Shown piece after piece: positions 6,555 through 15,004 of a stretch of 64,000 nt of DNA. The notes beneath the pieces are model-generated. The model ran no database searches. It was given only the letters and a program-made list of their open reading frames with translations, and was not told where the DNA came from. The DNA comes from CADEDH01 sp965262175 (GTDB lineage: Bacteria; Actinomycetota; Acidimicrobiia; Acidimicrobiales; SZUA-35), in the NCBI GenBank assembly GCA_965262175.1, contig CBDHES010000028.1, forward strand, positions 124,001-188,000. Reading direction: 5' to 3'. Positions within the stretch are counted from its first letter, which is position 1. The number at the start of each line of letters is the position of its first letter. The position numbers and the translations under genes were made by a program.

Positions 6555-9086
6555 ATGACAACCAACAATCTGGGAGAGCTGAGCGAGCGCCTCCAGCAGC
6601 TCGCCAGGGTCCCCAACCTCCTCGTGGCCTGCGACTACGACGGAACGCTGGCTCCCCTCGTCGACGATCCGATGGCCGCGGTGCCGAACCGGGAGTCGGT
6701 GGCCGCCACCCGATCGTTGGCCGAGCAGGCCAACACCTCGGTGGCGGTGATCTCGGGCCGGAGCCTGCGGGACCTCGCGCTGCTCTCCCGCTTCCCCGAG
6801 GAGATCCGGTTGGTGGGGAGCCACGGCAGCGAGTTCGACCTCGGGTTCGCGTCGCAACTCAGCGCCGAACTGGTGGCCCTCCGCACCGAACTCATCGCCG
6901 AGGTCAAGACCTTGGGCGACAAGTACGGAGCACTCGTCGAGGAGAAGCCGACCGGGGCCACCTTCCACTTCCGGACCCTGGACCCCGACCAGACCTCGGC
7001 GGCCCGGGACGAGGTGGTGCGAGGTCCGGCCAGTCGAGATGGGATCCACACCCGCAACGGGCACGACATCATCGAGATGTCGGTCATCGAGACCGACAAG
7101 GGCTCGGCGCTGGAGACGATCCGCCACCAGGTCGGCGCGTCGGCGGTGATCTTCATCGGTGACGACGTCACCGATGAGAACGCCTTCCGCACCCTGGCTG
7201 GCCCCGACGTCGGGATCAAGGTCGGCGAGGGCCCGACCGCTGCCGCCTACCGCATCCCCGACACCGACACGGTGGCCCAGATCCTGGCCCTGCTGGCCGA
7301 GTTCCGGGCGACGTGGCTGCGGGGGGCGGGCCTCGTCCCGATCGAGGACCACTCGCTGCTGTCCGACCTGCGCACGGCGGCCGTCGTGTCTCCCGAGGCC
7401 CGGATCACCTGGCTGTGCGTGCCCCGGATCGACTCGGCGGCCGTCTTCGCCGAGCTGCTCGGCGGGCCGGCGGCCGGGCACTTCACCATCGCCGATCAGT
7501 ACGGACGGCCGCCGGTCACCCAGCGGTACCGGGCCAACACGATGGTCCTCGACAGCCAGTTCCCGGACTTCACGGTTTCGGACTATCTGGACACCTCCAG
7601 CGGTCGGACCCGACGCCTCGCTGGGCGCTCCGACCTGATCCGGGTCGTCGAAGGTTCGGGTTCGGCCACGATCGAGTTCGCTCCCCGACTCGACTTCGGC
7701 CGGGTCCCGACCCGGCTGGAGGTCAAGCGCGACGGCCTGGTGGTCCATGGCACGGCCGACCTCATGGTGCTCCGATCGCCCGGTGTCGAGTGGGAGATCG
7801 TCGCCGACGGGATCCACGAGCTGGCCCGTGCCAACGTCCAGCTCGGATCCGACCCGCTGACCCTGGAGCTCCGAGCGGGCACCGGCACGGTCCGCCCCGA
7901 TCCCCGGTCGGAGGAGGATCGCCGCAACGACACCGAGCGGTTCTGGTCGAACTGGGTCTCGAAGCTCGATCTGCCCGACCTCCAGCGAGACCAGGTGGGC
8001 CGAAGCGCGCTCATCCTGAAGTCGCTGTGTCACGGGCCGACCGGCGCCATCCTGGCCGCCGCCACGACCAGCCTCCCCGAGCACCTCGGCGGCATCCGCA
8101 ACTGGGACTACCGCTACTGCTGGCTCCGTGACGCCGCCCTCACCGCGGCCGCCCTCGTCCGCCTCGGCTCCCACGCCGAGGCCATGGCCTACCTCGACTG
8201 GGTCCTCCGGATCCTCGAGACCCGATCCGACCCCGAGCGCCTGGCCCCCCTCTACAACGTCACCGGCCGGCATCTGCCACCGGAGGCCGAGATCGCCGAG
8301 CTTCCCGGCTACGCCGGCAGCCGGCCGGTCCGCGTCGGCAACGCCGCCGACGGGCAGGTCCAGCTGGACGTCTTCGGCCCGGTCGTCGACCTCGTCCACG
8401 TGCTCCTCGAGCGGGGTGAGGCCCTGTCGGCCGAGCACTGGCGACTCGTCGAAGCGATGGTCCTCGCCGTGTCCCGCCGGTGGCACGAGCCAGACCACGG
8501 CATCTGGGAGATCCGTAAGCCGCCCCGACACCACGTCTACTCCAAGGTCATGTGCTGGGTGACGGTCGATCGGGCCATCTCGATCGCCGACCAGTTCCTC
8601 GATCGGGAGCCCGAGGCCTGGGTCGAGCTGCGGGACCAGATCGCCGACGACGTGTTGACCCATGGCTGGAGCGACGAGGTCGGTGCGTTCACCGCCGCCT
8701 ACGGCGGACCGGATCTCGACGCGGCGGCGCTGGCCGTCGGGCTGTGGGGGCTCGTCCCTCCCACCGACGAGCGGTTCGTCTCGACCGTGGCGACCCTGGA
8801 GCGGGAGCTTCGGCACGGCCCGACCGTCTACCGGTACCTCGACGACGACGGACTCCCGGGCCGGGAGGGCGGCTTCAACCTCATGACGTCGTGGCTGATC
8901 GACGCTCTGGCGCTGACCGGCCGTCGAGCCGACGCCGAGGCGCTGTTCAAGGAGCTGTGCGACCTCGTCGGGGCGACCGGCCTCATGGCCGAGGAGTACG
9001 ACCCGGAGAACCGTCGGGCCCTGGGCAACGTGCCCCAGGCCTACTCCCACCTCGGGCTGATCAACAACGCCATCAACCTCTCCTGA
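6555..9086 (+). CDS. fusion of trehalose-6-phosphate phosphatase (OtsB) and GH15 trehalase-like domain
   Basis: Two enzymes are joined in one 843-residue chain. Residues 1 to about 255 are a HAD-family trehalose-phosphatase: motif I CDYDGTLAPL, motif II ISGRS, a lysine in ETDKGSA, and motif IV GDDVTDENAF. From about residue 261 to the end is a glycoside hydrolase family 15 domain of the bacterial trehalase/glucoamylase type: the entry segment IEDHSLLSDLRTAA, the NWDYRYCWLRDA active-site block, WEIRK and AEEYDP with candidate catalytic glutamates, and a final NVPQAYSHLGLINNA. The first half would release trehalose from trehalose-6-phosphate; the second is of the class that hydrolyses trehalose. 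I prefer ATG 6555 (GGAG about 9 nt upstream); GTG 6540 is possible. otsA lies at 22866-24362. Confidence 0.9.
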   Translation: MTTNNLGELSERLQQLARVPNLLVACDYDGTLAPLVDDPMAAVPNRESVAATRSLAEQANTSVAVISGRSLRDLALLSRFPEEIRLVGSHGSEFDLGFASQLSAELVALRTELIAEVKTLGDKYGALVEEKPTGATFHFRTLDPDQTSAARDEVVRGPASRDGIHTRNGHDIIEMSVIETDKGSALETIRHQVGASAVIFIGDDVTDENAFRTLAGPDVGIKVGEGPTAAAYRIPDTDTVAQILALLAEFRATWLRGAGLVPIEDHSLLSDLRTAAVVSPEARITWLCVPRIDSAAVFAELLGGPAAGHFTIADQYGRPPVTQRYRANTMVLDSQFPDFTVSDYLDTSSGRTRRLAGRSDLIRVVEGSGSATIEFAPRLDFGRVPTRLEVKRDGLVVHGTADLMVLRSPGVEWEIVADGIHELARANVQLGSDPLTLELRAGTGTVRPDPRSEEDRRNDTERFWSNWVSKLDLPDLQRDQVGRSALILKSLCHGPTGAILAAATTSLPEHLGGIRNWDYRYCWLRDAALTAAALVRLGSHAEAMAYLDWVLRILETRSDPERLAPLYNVTGRHLPPEAEIAELPGYAGSRPVRVGNAADGQVQLDVFGPVVDLVHVLLERGEALSAEHWRLVEAMVLAVSRRWHEPDHGIWEIRKPPRHHVYSKVMCWVTVDRAISIADQFLDREPEAWVELRDQIADDVLTHGWSDEVGAFTAAYGGPDLDAAALAVGLWGLVPPTDERFVSTVATLERELRHGPTVYRYLDDDGLPGREGGFNLMTSWLIDALALTGRRADAEALFKELCDLVGATGLMAEEYDPENRRALGNVPQAYSHLGLINNAINLS

Positions 9087-9122
9087 CGCCCCACCCCGTC
9101 GGCCCTCCAGCCGCTACCCATA

Positions 9123-9163
9123 TTGACTTCGATATAGGTCTTGGCATATCGTTGTCGATATAG
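9123..9163 (+). promoter_or_regulatory. promoter overlapped by three CGATAT half-sites (candidate operator)
   Basis: TTGACT (9123-9128) and TATCGT (9147-9152) form a possible -35/-10 pair with 18-bp spacing. CGATAT occurs at 9130-9135 and 9156-9161, and its inverse ATATCG at 9146-9151, so three half-sites overlap the promoter in an AT-rich patch unlike the surrounding DNA. The XRE regulator encoded downstream is the natural candidate to bind here; that is an inference. Confidence 0.5.
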
Positions 9164-9228
9164 CAGCCGGCGAGGGACGTCCGGCGAACGAGGCACCGGC
9201 GACTGAAGGCCGGGGAAGGGAGCCGACG

Positions 9229-9537
9229 ATGGTCATCGGAAAGGGATGGGCCACCGCCGAGCGGGAGATCGAGGGCGCGCTGGTCGACCAGGTCGTCGAG
9301 CGGGCGAGTGGGATCGGCTTCACGCCGATCACCCGCGATGTGGGGCAGACCGTCCTCCGGCGGGGCGGAGCCCATCTGGCGGCCCGGTCGTCGAGCATGC
9401 CGTTGGAGCTGACCCTGTCCGAGACCGAGGAGGGCGTCCGGGCCCGGCTGCGGTACGACACGTTCGTCGTGTTCGACACCGGTGACCTCGAGGAGCTGCT
9501 CGACCGCCTGATCCCGGAGCTGTCGGGCCATGGGTGA
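9229..9537 (+). CDS. hypothetical protein paired with an XRE regulator
   Basis: The 102-residue product is not one I recognise. It begins with an alternating helical segment (AEREIEGALVDQVVERASGIGF), has a central basic part, then a strand-rich stretch (LELTLSETEEGVRARLRYDTFVVF) and an acidic C-terminal helix (TGDLEELLDRLIPEL). There is no signal peptide, membrane segment or metal motif. A GGGAAGGGAG stretch lies about 8 nt before the ATG. Its stop overlaps the start of the XRE gene by 8 nt, so the two are one unit, preceded by the operator-like repeats at 9123-9163. A toxin-antitoxin-like arrangement is conceivable, but nothing in this sequence shows toxin activity. Confidence 0.6.
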   Translation: MVIGKGWATAEREIEGALVDQVVERASGIGFTPITRDVGQTVLRRGGAHLAARSSSMPLELTLSETEEGVRARLRYDTFVVFDTGDLEELLDRLIPELSGHG

Positions 9538-9757
9538 GACGGCCTCCACCGAGCGGGACGCTCTGCCCGGTGTGGCCGAGCTGCTGATCGACGCCCGCCG
9601 GGGGGCGGGGCTGAGCCAAAGCGCCCTGGCCGAGGCGACGGCGATCGCTCAGCCCAACATCAGCGCCTATGAGAGCGGTCGCCGTTCCCCGACGATCCGA
9701 ACCTTGGTCGTCCTCCTCGAAGCGTGTGGCTACCGGCTGGCCATCGAGCGGGCGTGA
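9530..9757 (+). CDS. XRE-family helix-turn-helix regulator
   Basis: The 75-residue protein is a single XRE/Cro-C1 type DNA-binding domain: LLIDARRGAGLSQSALAEAT leads into the recognition helix region IAQPNISAYESGRRSP, followed by TLVVLLEACGYRL. It has no effector domain. It overlaps the upstream 102-residue gene by 8 nt and is probably translated with it. The gene is followed after 16 bases by the convergent stop of the ABC-F gene, so the operon is just these two genes. It is a candidate autoregulator of the promoter at 9123-9163. Confidence 0.85.
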   Translation: MGETASTERDALPGVAELLIDARRGAGLSQSALAEATAIAQPNISAYESGRRSPTIRTLVVLLEACGYRLAIERA

Positions 9758-9773
9758 GCCACCGCCGGGCGGC

Positions 9774-11828
9774 TCACGCCTCCATGGCGTCGAGCTCGAC
9801 GACGGCTTCCTCCCACGCCCCCATCAGGCGGGCGGTCTCGGCTTGGGCCTGCTCGTGCTCGCCGATCAAGCGGTCCATGAGGGCCTTGTCGGCATAGACG
9901 TCGGGGTCGGCCAACTGGACCTCCAGGCCCCGGAGCGTCTCCTCGGCCTTCTGAGCCTGCCGCTCGAGGCGATCGACCCGCTTCCGGGCCTCCCGGGTCC
10001 GGGCCCGGTCGGCGGCCTGGGCCCGCTTCTCGGCCTTCCGAGCCGACGAGCCACCCTTGGCCGGCACGGCCTCGGCGCGTCCGTCGCCGTGCCGGCCGCC
10101 GTTGGGGCGACCGGGACCCGACGACGACGCCGTACCACCGGCCGAAGCCGACCGGTTCGACCGCGACGACCGACCGGGCGGCTTGGCTGCCGTCGACCCC
10201 GGCCCCGTCGCCCCCGCCGAGCCAGATTCGGCGGTCGGACTCAGGATCCGCTCATCGACATCCAGGTGATGGGTCACCCGGCCGTCCCGAACCTCGACCA
10301 GCTCCTCGACCGTGTTGCGGATCAGGTAGCGATCGTGGCTGACCAAGACGACCGTTCCCGGGTACGCCCGCAGCGCGTCCTCCAGGATGTCGCAGCTCGG
10401 GAGGTCGAGGTGATTGGTCGGCTCGTCGAGGATCAGGAGGTTGACCGGGTTGCACATCGTCTCGGCCAGGGCCAACCGGGTCCGCTCCCCACCCGAGAGG
10501 TCGCCGACCTGGCGGTCGACGGCGTCACCGGAGAAGCCGAACGAGCCGAGCACCGTCCGCAGGTTCCGATTCTTGGGCTGCTCCCCGACCGCGGCCCGGA
10601 ACTCCTGCTCGACGGTCCGGTCGAGCCGGAGGGCATCGACCTGATGCTGGGCGAAGTAGGCGATGTCGACCCCCGAGCCCAGCTTGACCGTGCCGGCCAG
10701 CGGCCGGAGCTCGCCGAGGATCGCCTTGAGCAACGTCGACTTCCCGGCCCCGTTCGGACCGATGAGGCCCAGCTTCTGGCCCCGCTCGATGACCAGGTCG
10801 ATCCCCTCGAGCACCGGCGAGTCGTCGTAGCCGATCGAGGCGTCCTCGATCTCGACCACGACCCTCGACGAACGGGTCGGTTCCGGGAACGAGAACTTCA
10901 CCTTGAGATCGTCGACCTTGGGGACCTCGATGCGCTCCAGCTTCTCGAGCGTCTTGATCCGAGACTGCACCTGCCGGGCTTTGGTCGCCTTGTAGCGGAA
11001 GCGATCGATGAACCGCTCGACCCGGGCCACTTCCTTGGCCTGGCGGGCGGCCGTCGCCTCCAGCACCTGGAGCCGCTCCTCCCGCTCGACGATGAACTCG
11101 GCGAAGCCCCCGACGTACTCCGACGACGTACCCCAGGCGATCTCGATGCACCGCTCGGCCACGGCGTCGATGAAGTCCCGGTCGTGGGAGACGAACAGGA
11201 TCGCGCCCGGCCACGACACGAGCTGCTGCTCGAGCCATGCCACCGAGTCGACGTCGAGGTGGTTGGTCGGCTCGTCGAGCACCAACAGATCGGGTTCCTG
11301 CAGCAGGAGGCGGGCCAACGCGGCGCGCATCTGCCACCCGCCCGACATCTCGGCCAGGGGTCGGTCCATGTCGGCGGCGGTGAAGCCGAGACCCCCCAGG
11401 ATCCGCCGGGCGTCGGCCTCGATCTGGTAGCCGCCGAGCGCCTCGAACCGGCTCTGGGCCACGCCGTACGCCGCCAGCGCGTCGTCCCGAACCGACCCGT
11501 CGGCGGTGGCGATGGTCGTCTCCAACCGGCGCAGCTCGGCCTCGAGCTGGAGCACGTCGCCGGACCCTCGCAGGACCTCCTCGAGGACCGTCCCGCTCCA
11601 GGCCTCCAGCAACTCCTGCGGCAGGTACCCGATGCGGTGGTCGTTGGGCTTCGACACCTCGCCGCCGTCTGGCTCCTGGAGGCCGACCAGGATCTCGCAG
11701 ATGGTGGTCTTGCCGACGCCGTTCCCTCCGATGAGGGCGATCCGCCGGCCGGGTGACAGGCGGAACGTGACGTCGCGGAACAGGGTCCGAGGCCCGTGGG
11801 ATTTGGTGAGGCCGGAGACGGTCAGCAC
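9774..11828 (-). CDS. ABC-F family ATPase (ribosome-associated type)
   Basis: The 684-residue soluble protein carries two ABC domains without transmembrane segments, the mark of the ABC-F family, which acts on the ribosome (translation factors or antibiotic protection). Domain 1 has Walker A GGNGVGKTT, signature MSGGW and Walker B LLVLDEPTNHLD; domain 2 has GPNGAGKSTL, LSGGERTR and LLILDEPTNHLD. A charged linker (about residues 240-310, KEVARVERFIDRFRYKATKA) lies between them. The last about 120 residues are a linker rich in Ser, Gly and Ala followed by a basic coiled coil (RKAEKRAQAADRART, KRVDRLERQAQKAEE). The start is GTG 11828; TAGCCT at 11835-11840 ends 6 nt before it, suggesting a leaderless message. 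Subfamily is not assigned. Confidence 0.92.
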   Translation of the reverse strand: MLTVSGLTKSHGPRTLFRDVTFRLSPGRRIALIGGNGVGKTTICEILVGLQEPDGGEVSKPNDHRIGYLPQELLEAWSGTVLEEVLRGSGDVLQLEAELRRLETTIATADGSVRDDALAAYGVAQSRFEALGGYQIEADARRILGGLGFTAADMDRPLAEMSGGWQMRAALARLLLQEPDLLVLDEPTNHLDVDSVAWLEQQLVSWPGAILFVSHDRDFIDAVAERCIEIAWGTSSEYVGGFAEFIVEREERLQVLEATAARQAKEVARVERFIDRFRYKATKARQVQSRIKTLEKLERIEVPKVDDLKVKFSFPEPTRSSRVVVEIEDASIGYDDSPVLEGIDLVIERGQKLGLIGPNGAGKSTLLKAILGELRPLAGTVKLGSGVDIAYFAQHQVDALRLDRTVEQEFRAAVGEQPKNRNLRTVLGSFGFSGDAVDRQVGDLSGGERTRLALAETMCNPVNLLILDEPTNHLDLPSCDILEDALRAYPGTVVLVSHDRYLIRNTVEELVEVRDGRVTHHLDVDERILSPTAESGSAGATGPGSTAAKPPGRSSRSNRSASAGGTASSSGPGRPNGGRHGDGRAEAVPAKGGSSARKAEKRAQAADRARTREARKRVDRLERQAQKAEETLRGLEVQLADPDVYADKALMDRLIGEHEQAQAETARLMGAWEEAVVELDAMEA

Positions 11829-11834
11829 ACCAGA

Positions 11835-11840
11835 AGGCTA
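11835..11840 (-). promoter_or_regulatory. -10 box TAGCCT for a leaderless transcript
   Basis: Minus-strand TAGCCT ends 6 nt before the GTG start of the ABC-F gene at 11828, with no Shine-Dalgarno between them. Confidence 0.45.
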
Positions 11841-11872
11841 TCGGCGACCCCCGACGGGCCAGGGGGGCTCGG

Positions 11873-12307
11873 CTAACGCCGTAGCCACCGGGCCCAGGTG
11901 GTGGGATCGGCACGTCGTCCCGTCCCGGACCGCTCATCGGTGGGAGGATCGAGCGGGGCCATCGGCCGATCGAGGATCATGGTGACCCGACCCCGGATCC
12001 CGTCGGCCGGCACGGGTCCCCAGCGACGGCTGTCCGTCCCGTCGGGATTGTCGCTCGACAACACGTAGGAGCCGTCGGGCCGGCGAGAGGCGACGCGTTT
12101 GATGACGAGAATGGCCGGATCGTCGGGGTGGACCGCGATGACGAGGCCTCCGACCTCCGGCTCGCCGGCAGGATCGACCAGAACCTGCTCGCCGGGCCGG
12201 AGGGTCGGTTCCATCGAAGGGCCGTCGACCCGATACCGGGTCCGAGCGCCGCTCAGCCAACGGCCCGCCTCGATGACGTTCCGGAGGGCGGTCTGGCTGC
12301 TCAGCAC
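11873..12307 (-). CDS. sodX: nickel-type superoxide dismutase maturation protease (signal peptidase S26 family)
   Basis: This 144-residue protein is a short S26 serine peptidase without a clear membrane anchor. It has the catalytic serine in VDGPSMEPTL and the catalytic lysine in VIKRVA, followed by SSDNPDGTDSRRWGPV, which matches the conserved NPxxSxDSRxFG region. Its position 17 bases downstream of sodN, on the same strand, fits the protease that removes the SodN leader to expose the nickel-binding histidine. The start is GTG at 12307, the first in-frame start after the sodN stop; no strong Shine-Dalgarno is visible, so translation may be coupled. The reading frame continues upstream through sodN out of frame, which is not coding. 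Confidence 0.88.
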   Translation of the reverse strand: MLSSQTALRNVIEAGRWLSGARTRYRVDGPSMEPTLRPGEQVLVDPAGEPEVGGLVIAVHPDDPAILVIKRVASRRPDGSYVLSSDNPDGTDSRRWGPVPADGIRGRVTMILDRPMAPLDPPTDERSGTGRRADPTTWARWLRR

Positions 12308-12324
12308 CGACGGCGAACCCGGGG

Positions 12325-12777
12325 CTACGGGTTGGCCAGGACCCAGGGCACCTCGCGCCCCTTGGTCTGCCAGAACGCGTGGTGGATGGCCTCGAGTTCG
12401 GCCATGAGCTTGGTCGCAGCCTCTTCGCTCACCGCCACCTTGGTGGCCGAGGCAGCCTTGATGGCGTTCCAGTAGATCGTGTGGAGCTCGGGGATGGCCT
12501 CGAGGTGCTCCGGCTTGAAGTAGTCGTGCCAGAGGATGGCGAGCTCGCGCTTCACCTTCTCGGCCTCCTCTTCCTTGATCGCCACGTAGCGGCCATAGGT
12601 GTTGGCGTCCGACGGATCGAGCGCCAGCAGCTTCCGGGTCATCGAGAGCACGGCCTCGGCCGCGATGCGGGCGCTGGCCGGGTCGTAGACCCCACACGGG
12701 CCGTCGCAATGGGCGGACACGGCCGGGGCCGGGGCCAGGCGATCGATGCCACCGAGCAGTCGAGCCAACAGAGCCAT
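12325..12777 (-). CDS. sodN: nickel superoxide dismutase
   Basis: SodN converts superoxide to oxygen and hydrogen peroxide using one nickel per subunit, as a cytosolic hexamer. The nickel hook HCDGPCGVYDP is at residues 23-33, preceded by a leader ending AVSA, so cleavage before His23 would give the free N-terminal histidine that binds nickel with the two cysteines. The rest is the four-helix bundle typical of the family (WHDYFKPEHLEAIPELHTIYWNAIKAAS, HHAFWQTKGREVPW). AGGAGG lies 6 nt before the ATG. The 229-base region upstream (12778-13006) should hold its promoter; I see TATGGT but no good -35. sodX follows in the same operon. Confidence 0.97.
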   Translation of the reverse strand: MALLARLLGGIDRLAPAPAVSAHCDGPCGVYDPASARIAAEAVLSMTRKLLALDPSDANTYGRYVAIKEEEAEKVKRELAILWHDYFKPEHLEAIPELHTIYWNAIKAASATKVAVSEEAATKLMAELEAIHHAFWQTKGREVPWVLANP

Positions 12778-13006
12778 GGAATCCTCCTGAAGGAGCTTGG
12801 ATTGAGGTGCGGATACGGCCCGCCGGAAGGGGTGATCCGCCCGACGTGCGCCACCACCATAGGGGCGACGACCGGTCGAGCGCGCATCAACCGACAGCCC
12901 CGATTCCCGAGCGGACGGGCGGCTGTCGCATCGTGCCGTTCAGGCTCCGCCGCCCACCGACGGCGTACCGACGGACGGGGTGGGAGCGGTCGCTCCGTGG
13001 GGGCCG

Positions 13007-14845
13007 CTAGAGGAGCGTCGCCAGGAGCACCCCGGCGACGGCCAGCGCCACGGCGATCACGGCCAACAACAGCCACGGCGGACCGGAACGGCCGGCCGAG
13101 GGCGCGGTCGACGAGCTGCTGGTGCCCGATCCAGAGGACCCCGAAGGCGACCCGGATGGGGGCCGGCCGCCGGGGTAGACCGAGGTCCGCTCGTACGGGA
13201 CGGCCTGTTGGATCGCCGTGCGGTCATTATCCTCGACCGGCGGTGGGGCCGGTTGCCGGTGCCCACCGCCGGGCGCCGGCGGTGGGGACGCCGCATCGAA
13301 GCCCCGAGGCCTCGAGGGCGGCGGCTGCGACGGACGGATCGGCTCCGCCTTGGGCGGCGACGGCGGCTGCGACGGACGAATCGGCTCCGCCTTGGGCGGC
13401 GACGGCGGCTGCGACGGACGAATCGGCTCCGCCTTGGGCGGCGACGGCTGACGCTGGGGTGAGGGCGGTGCCTGTCGCCGGACCGAACCCTCCACCGGCA
13501 GCGCAGCCCGTCCGACCGGACCGCTCGGCGGCTGAGGGCCCCCGAACGGGGCCGACGGCGATGGCTGGGGGACGGCACCGGCCGCCGGACCCGACGACGC
13601 CGCCGGCCGCCCTTCGATCGGGAGCGGCTTTGACCGGACGCTTGGCCGATCGAGCCCGAGGCCTTCGAGGGCGCCCCGATGGTAGAGGTGGGCGGGGGCG
13701 ACGACGGTCATCTTCGGGTTGAACCCGCTGGGGACCGGAGCGTCGGCGGCTGGCACCGGGGCCTCGGACATCTCCTCCATGATCCCGCTGGCGGCGAAGG
13801 CCGCCCCGAGGGCGATGGCGTGTTTCGGGTGGGCGTCCACGGAGGGCGGCCGCCCCAGCTCCGAGCCGACGAGGAGCGAGACGAGGGGTATGCGGCTCGA
13901 GCCGCCGACCAGCAGGACCCGGGACACGTCCTCGGGCTGGAGACCGGCGGAGGCGATGGCCCGCCGCATCGCCTCGATCGTGTCGAGCAGATCACTCCGG
14001 ATCAGGGACTCGAACTCCTGGCGGGTGATCCGAACCTCGGTCTGCAGGGTCGGAAGCAACACCGCCAACGATGCGTCGGCGTCCGACGACAGCGCCTCCT
14101 TGGCCTCGACGCAGTCCTGACGAAGCCGGGCGACCGCCGCCAGGGTGGTCGGATCGCTCGTGTCGAGCTCCGACATCGCGGACCCGAGGCCGGCGGTCAC
14201 ATGACGGAAGACCGCAGCATCGAAGTCGATGCCGCCGAGCCGTTCGATTCCCTCGGGTTTCCCGACGATCGAGAACCCGGCCGGCGTCCGCTCCAGGACC
14301 GCGGTGTCGAACGTGCCACCGCCGAGGTCGTAGACGGCCACGATCTCCCCGGGCTCGATCCGCTCCTGGGCGGCGTAGGAGATGGCGGCGGCTTCCGGTT
14401 CGGTGAGGAACTCGATGTCGTCCGGGTCGAGGCCGGCCAGCCGCACCGCCTGGGAGAGGAGGTCTCTCTTGTAGTTGCCCCAGTTGGCGGGGTGGGTGAT
14501 GACGATCCGGCTGGGCTGGCCCCCCTCGCGGGCCGCGACCGCCTCGACGACCGACTCGAGCAACTTGGCGGTCAGTGCCTCGGCGGTGTGAGGGGCGCCA
14601 CCGACGATGATGGGGGTGGTGTCTCCCAGGCGGCGCTTGAACTCTCGGGCCACCCGTTCGGGCTCGGTCATCGCCCGGCGCTCGGCGGCGTCGCCCACGA
14701 GGATGGTGCCGTCGGCCCGCAGCAGGACGACCGAGGGGATGGCGGCGTTCCTCGTCCCCAGCGTGAAGATCGTGGCCGCCCCGTCCCGGAACACCGCCGC
14801 TGCGGTATAGGTCGTCCCCAGATCAACACCAAGTTGGTAACTCAC
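13007..14845 (-). CDS. Hsp70-like ATPase with proline-rich repeats and C-terminal membrane anchor
   Basis: The 612-residue protein has an N-terminal Hsp70/actin-like ATPase domain (about residues 1-345): phosphate 1 GVDLGTTYTAA, phosphate 2 VYDLGGGTFDTAVL, the EPEAAAISYA helix and the adenosine motif LLVGGSSRIP. Instead of the DnaK substrate-binding domain it has a long Pro/Ser-rich region with three perfect-length copies of a 14-residue unit (PSPPKAEPIRPSQP) and one transmembrane helix near the C-terminus (WLLLAVIAVALAVAGVLLATLL region). The ATPase should face the cytoplasm. This architecture occurs in Actinobacteria; its partner is unknown. I choose GTG 14845, with AAGG six bases upstream; an ATG seven codons earlier precedes that site. 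Confidence 0.85.
   Translation of the reverse strand: MSYQLGVDLGTTYTAAAVFRDGAATIFTLGTRNAAIPSVVLLRADGTILVGDAAERRAMTEPERVAREFKRRLGDTTPIIVGGAPHTAEALTAKLLESVVEAVAAREGGQPSRIVITHPANWGNYKRDLLSQAVRLAGLDPDDIEFLTEPEAAAISYAAQERIEPGEIVAVYDLGGGTFDTAVLERTPAGFSIVGKPEGIERLGGIDFDAAVFRHVTAGLGSAMSELDTSDPTTLAAVARLRQDCVEAKEALSSDADASLAVLLPTLQTEVRITRQEFESLIRSDLLDTIEAMRRAIASAGLQPEDVSRVLLVGGSSRIPLVSLLVGSELGRPPSVDAHPKHAIALGAAFAASGIMEEMSEAPVPAADAPVPSGFNPKMTVVAPAHLYHRGALEGLGLDRPSVRSKPLPIEGRPAASSGPAAGAVPQPSPSAPFGGPQPPSGPVGRAALPVEGSVRRQAPPSPQRQPSPPKAEPIRPSQPPSPPKAEPIRPSQPPSPPKAEPIRPSQPPPSRPRGFDAASPPPAPGGGHRQPAPPPVEDNDRTAIQQAVPYERTSVYPGGRPPSGSPSGSSGSGTSSSSTAPSAGRSGPPWLLLAVIAVALAVAGVLLATLL
13320..13445 (+). repeat. three tandem copies of a 42-bp coding repeat
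   Basis: Copies start at 13320, 13362 and 13404 and are almost identical (one G/A difference in the first copy). They encode the 14-residue Pro/Lys/Glu/Ile/Arg units of the Hsp70-like protein, in frame, so copy number can change without breaking the gene. Confidence 0.9.
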
Positions 14846-15004
14846 CAGCTGCCTTCTTCTCTCCATCGAACGGCGCCGGTCCGGAACGGGAGGGGTCCCG
14901 CGACCCGGTCGCTCCTCACAACGCGGCGACCTGCGGCGCCTCCGCAGGATACGGCACCCGGCCGTGCGGTGAGAAGCAGCTACATCGGATGTGGGACGGG
15001 GCCA

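Noticed and set aside
6444..9050. A long minus-strand open frame antisense to the OtsB-GH15 gene
   Set aside because: GC-rich genomes give long antisense frames; the + strand encodes two complete enzymes.
9229..9757. Type II toxin-antitoxin pair
   Set aside because: The regulator resembles an antitoxin but the upstream protein has no known toxin fold or catalytic motif.
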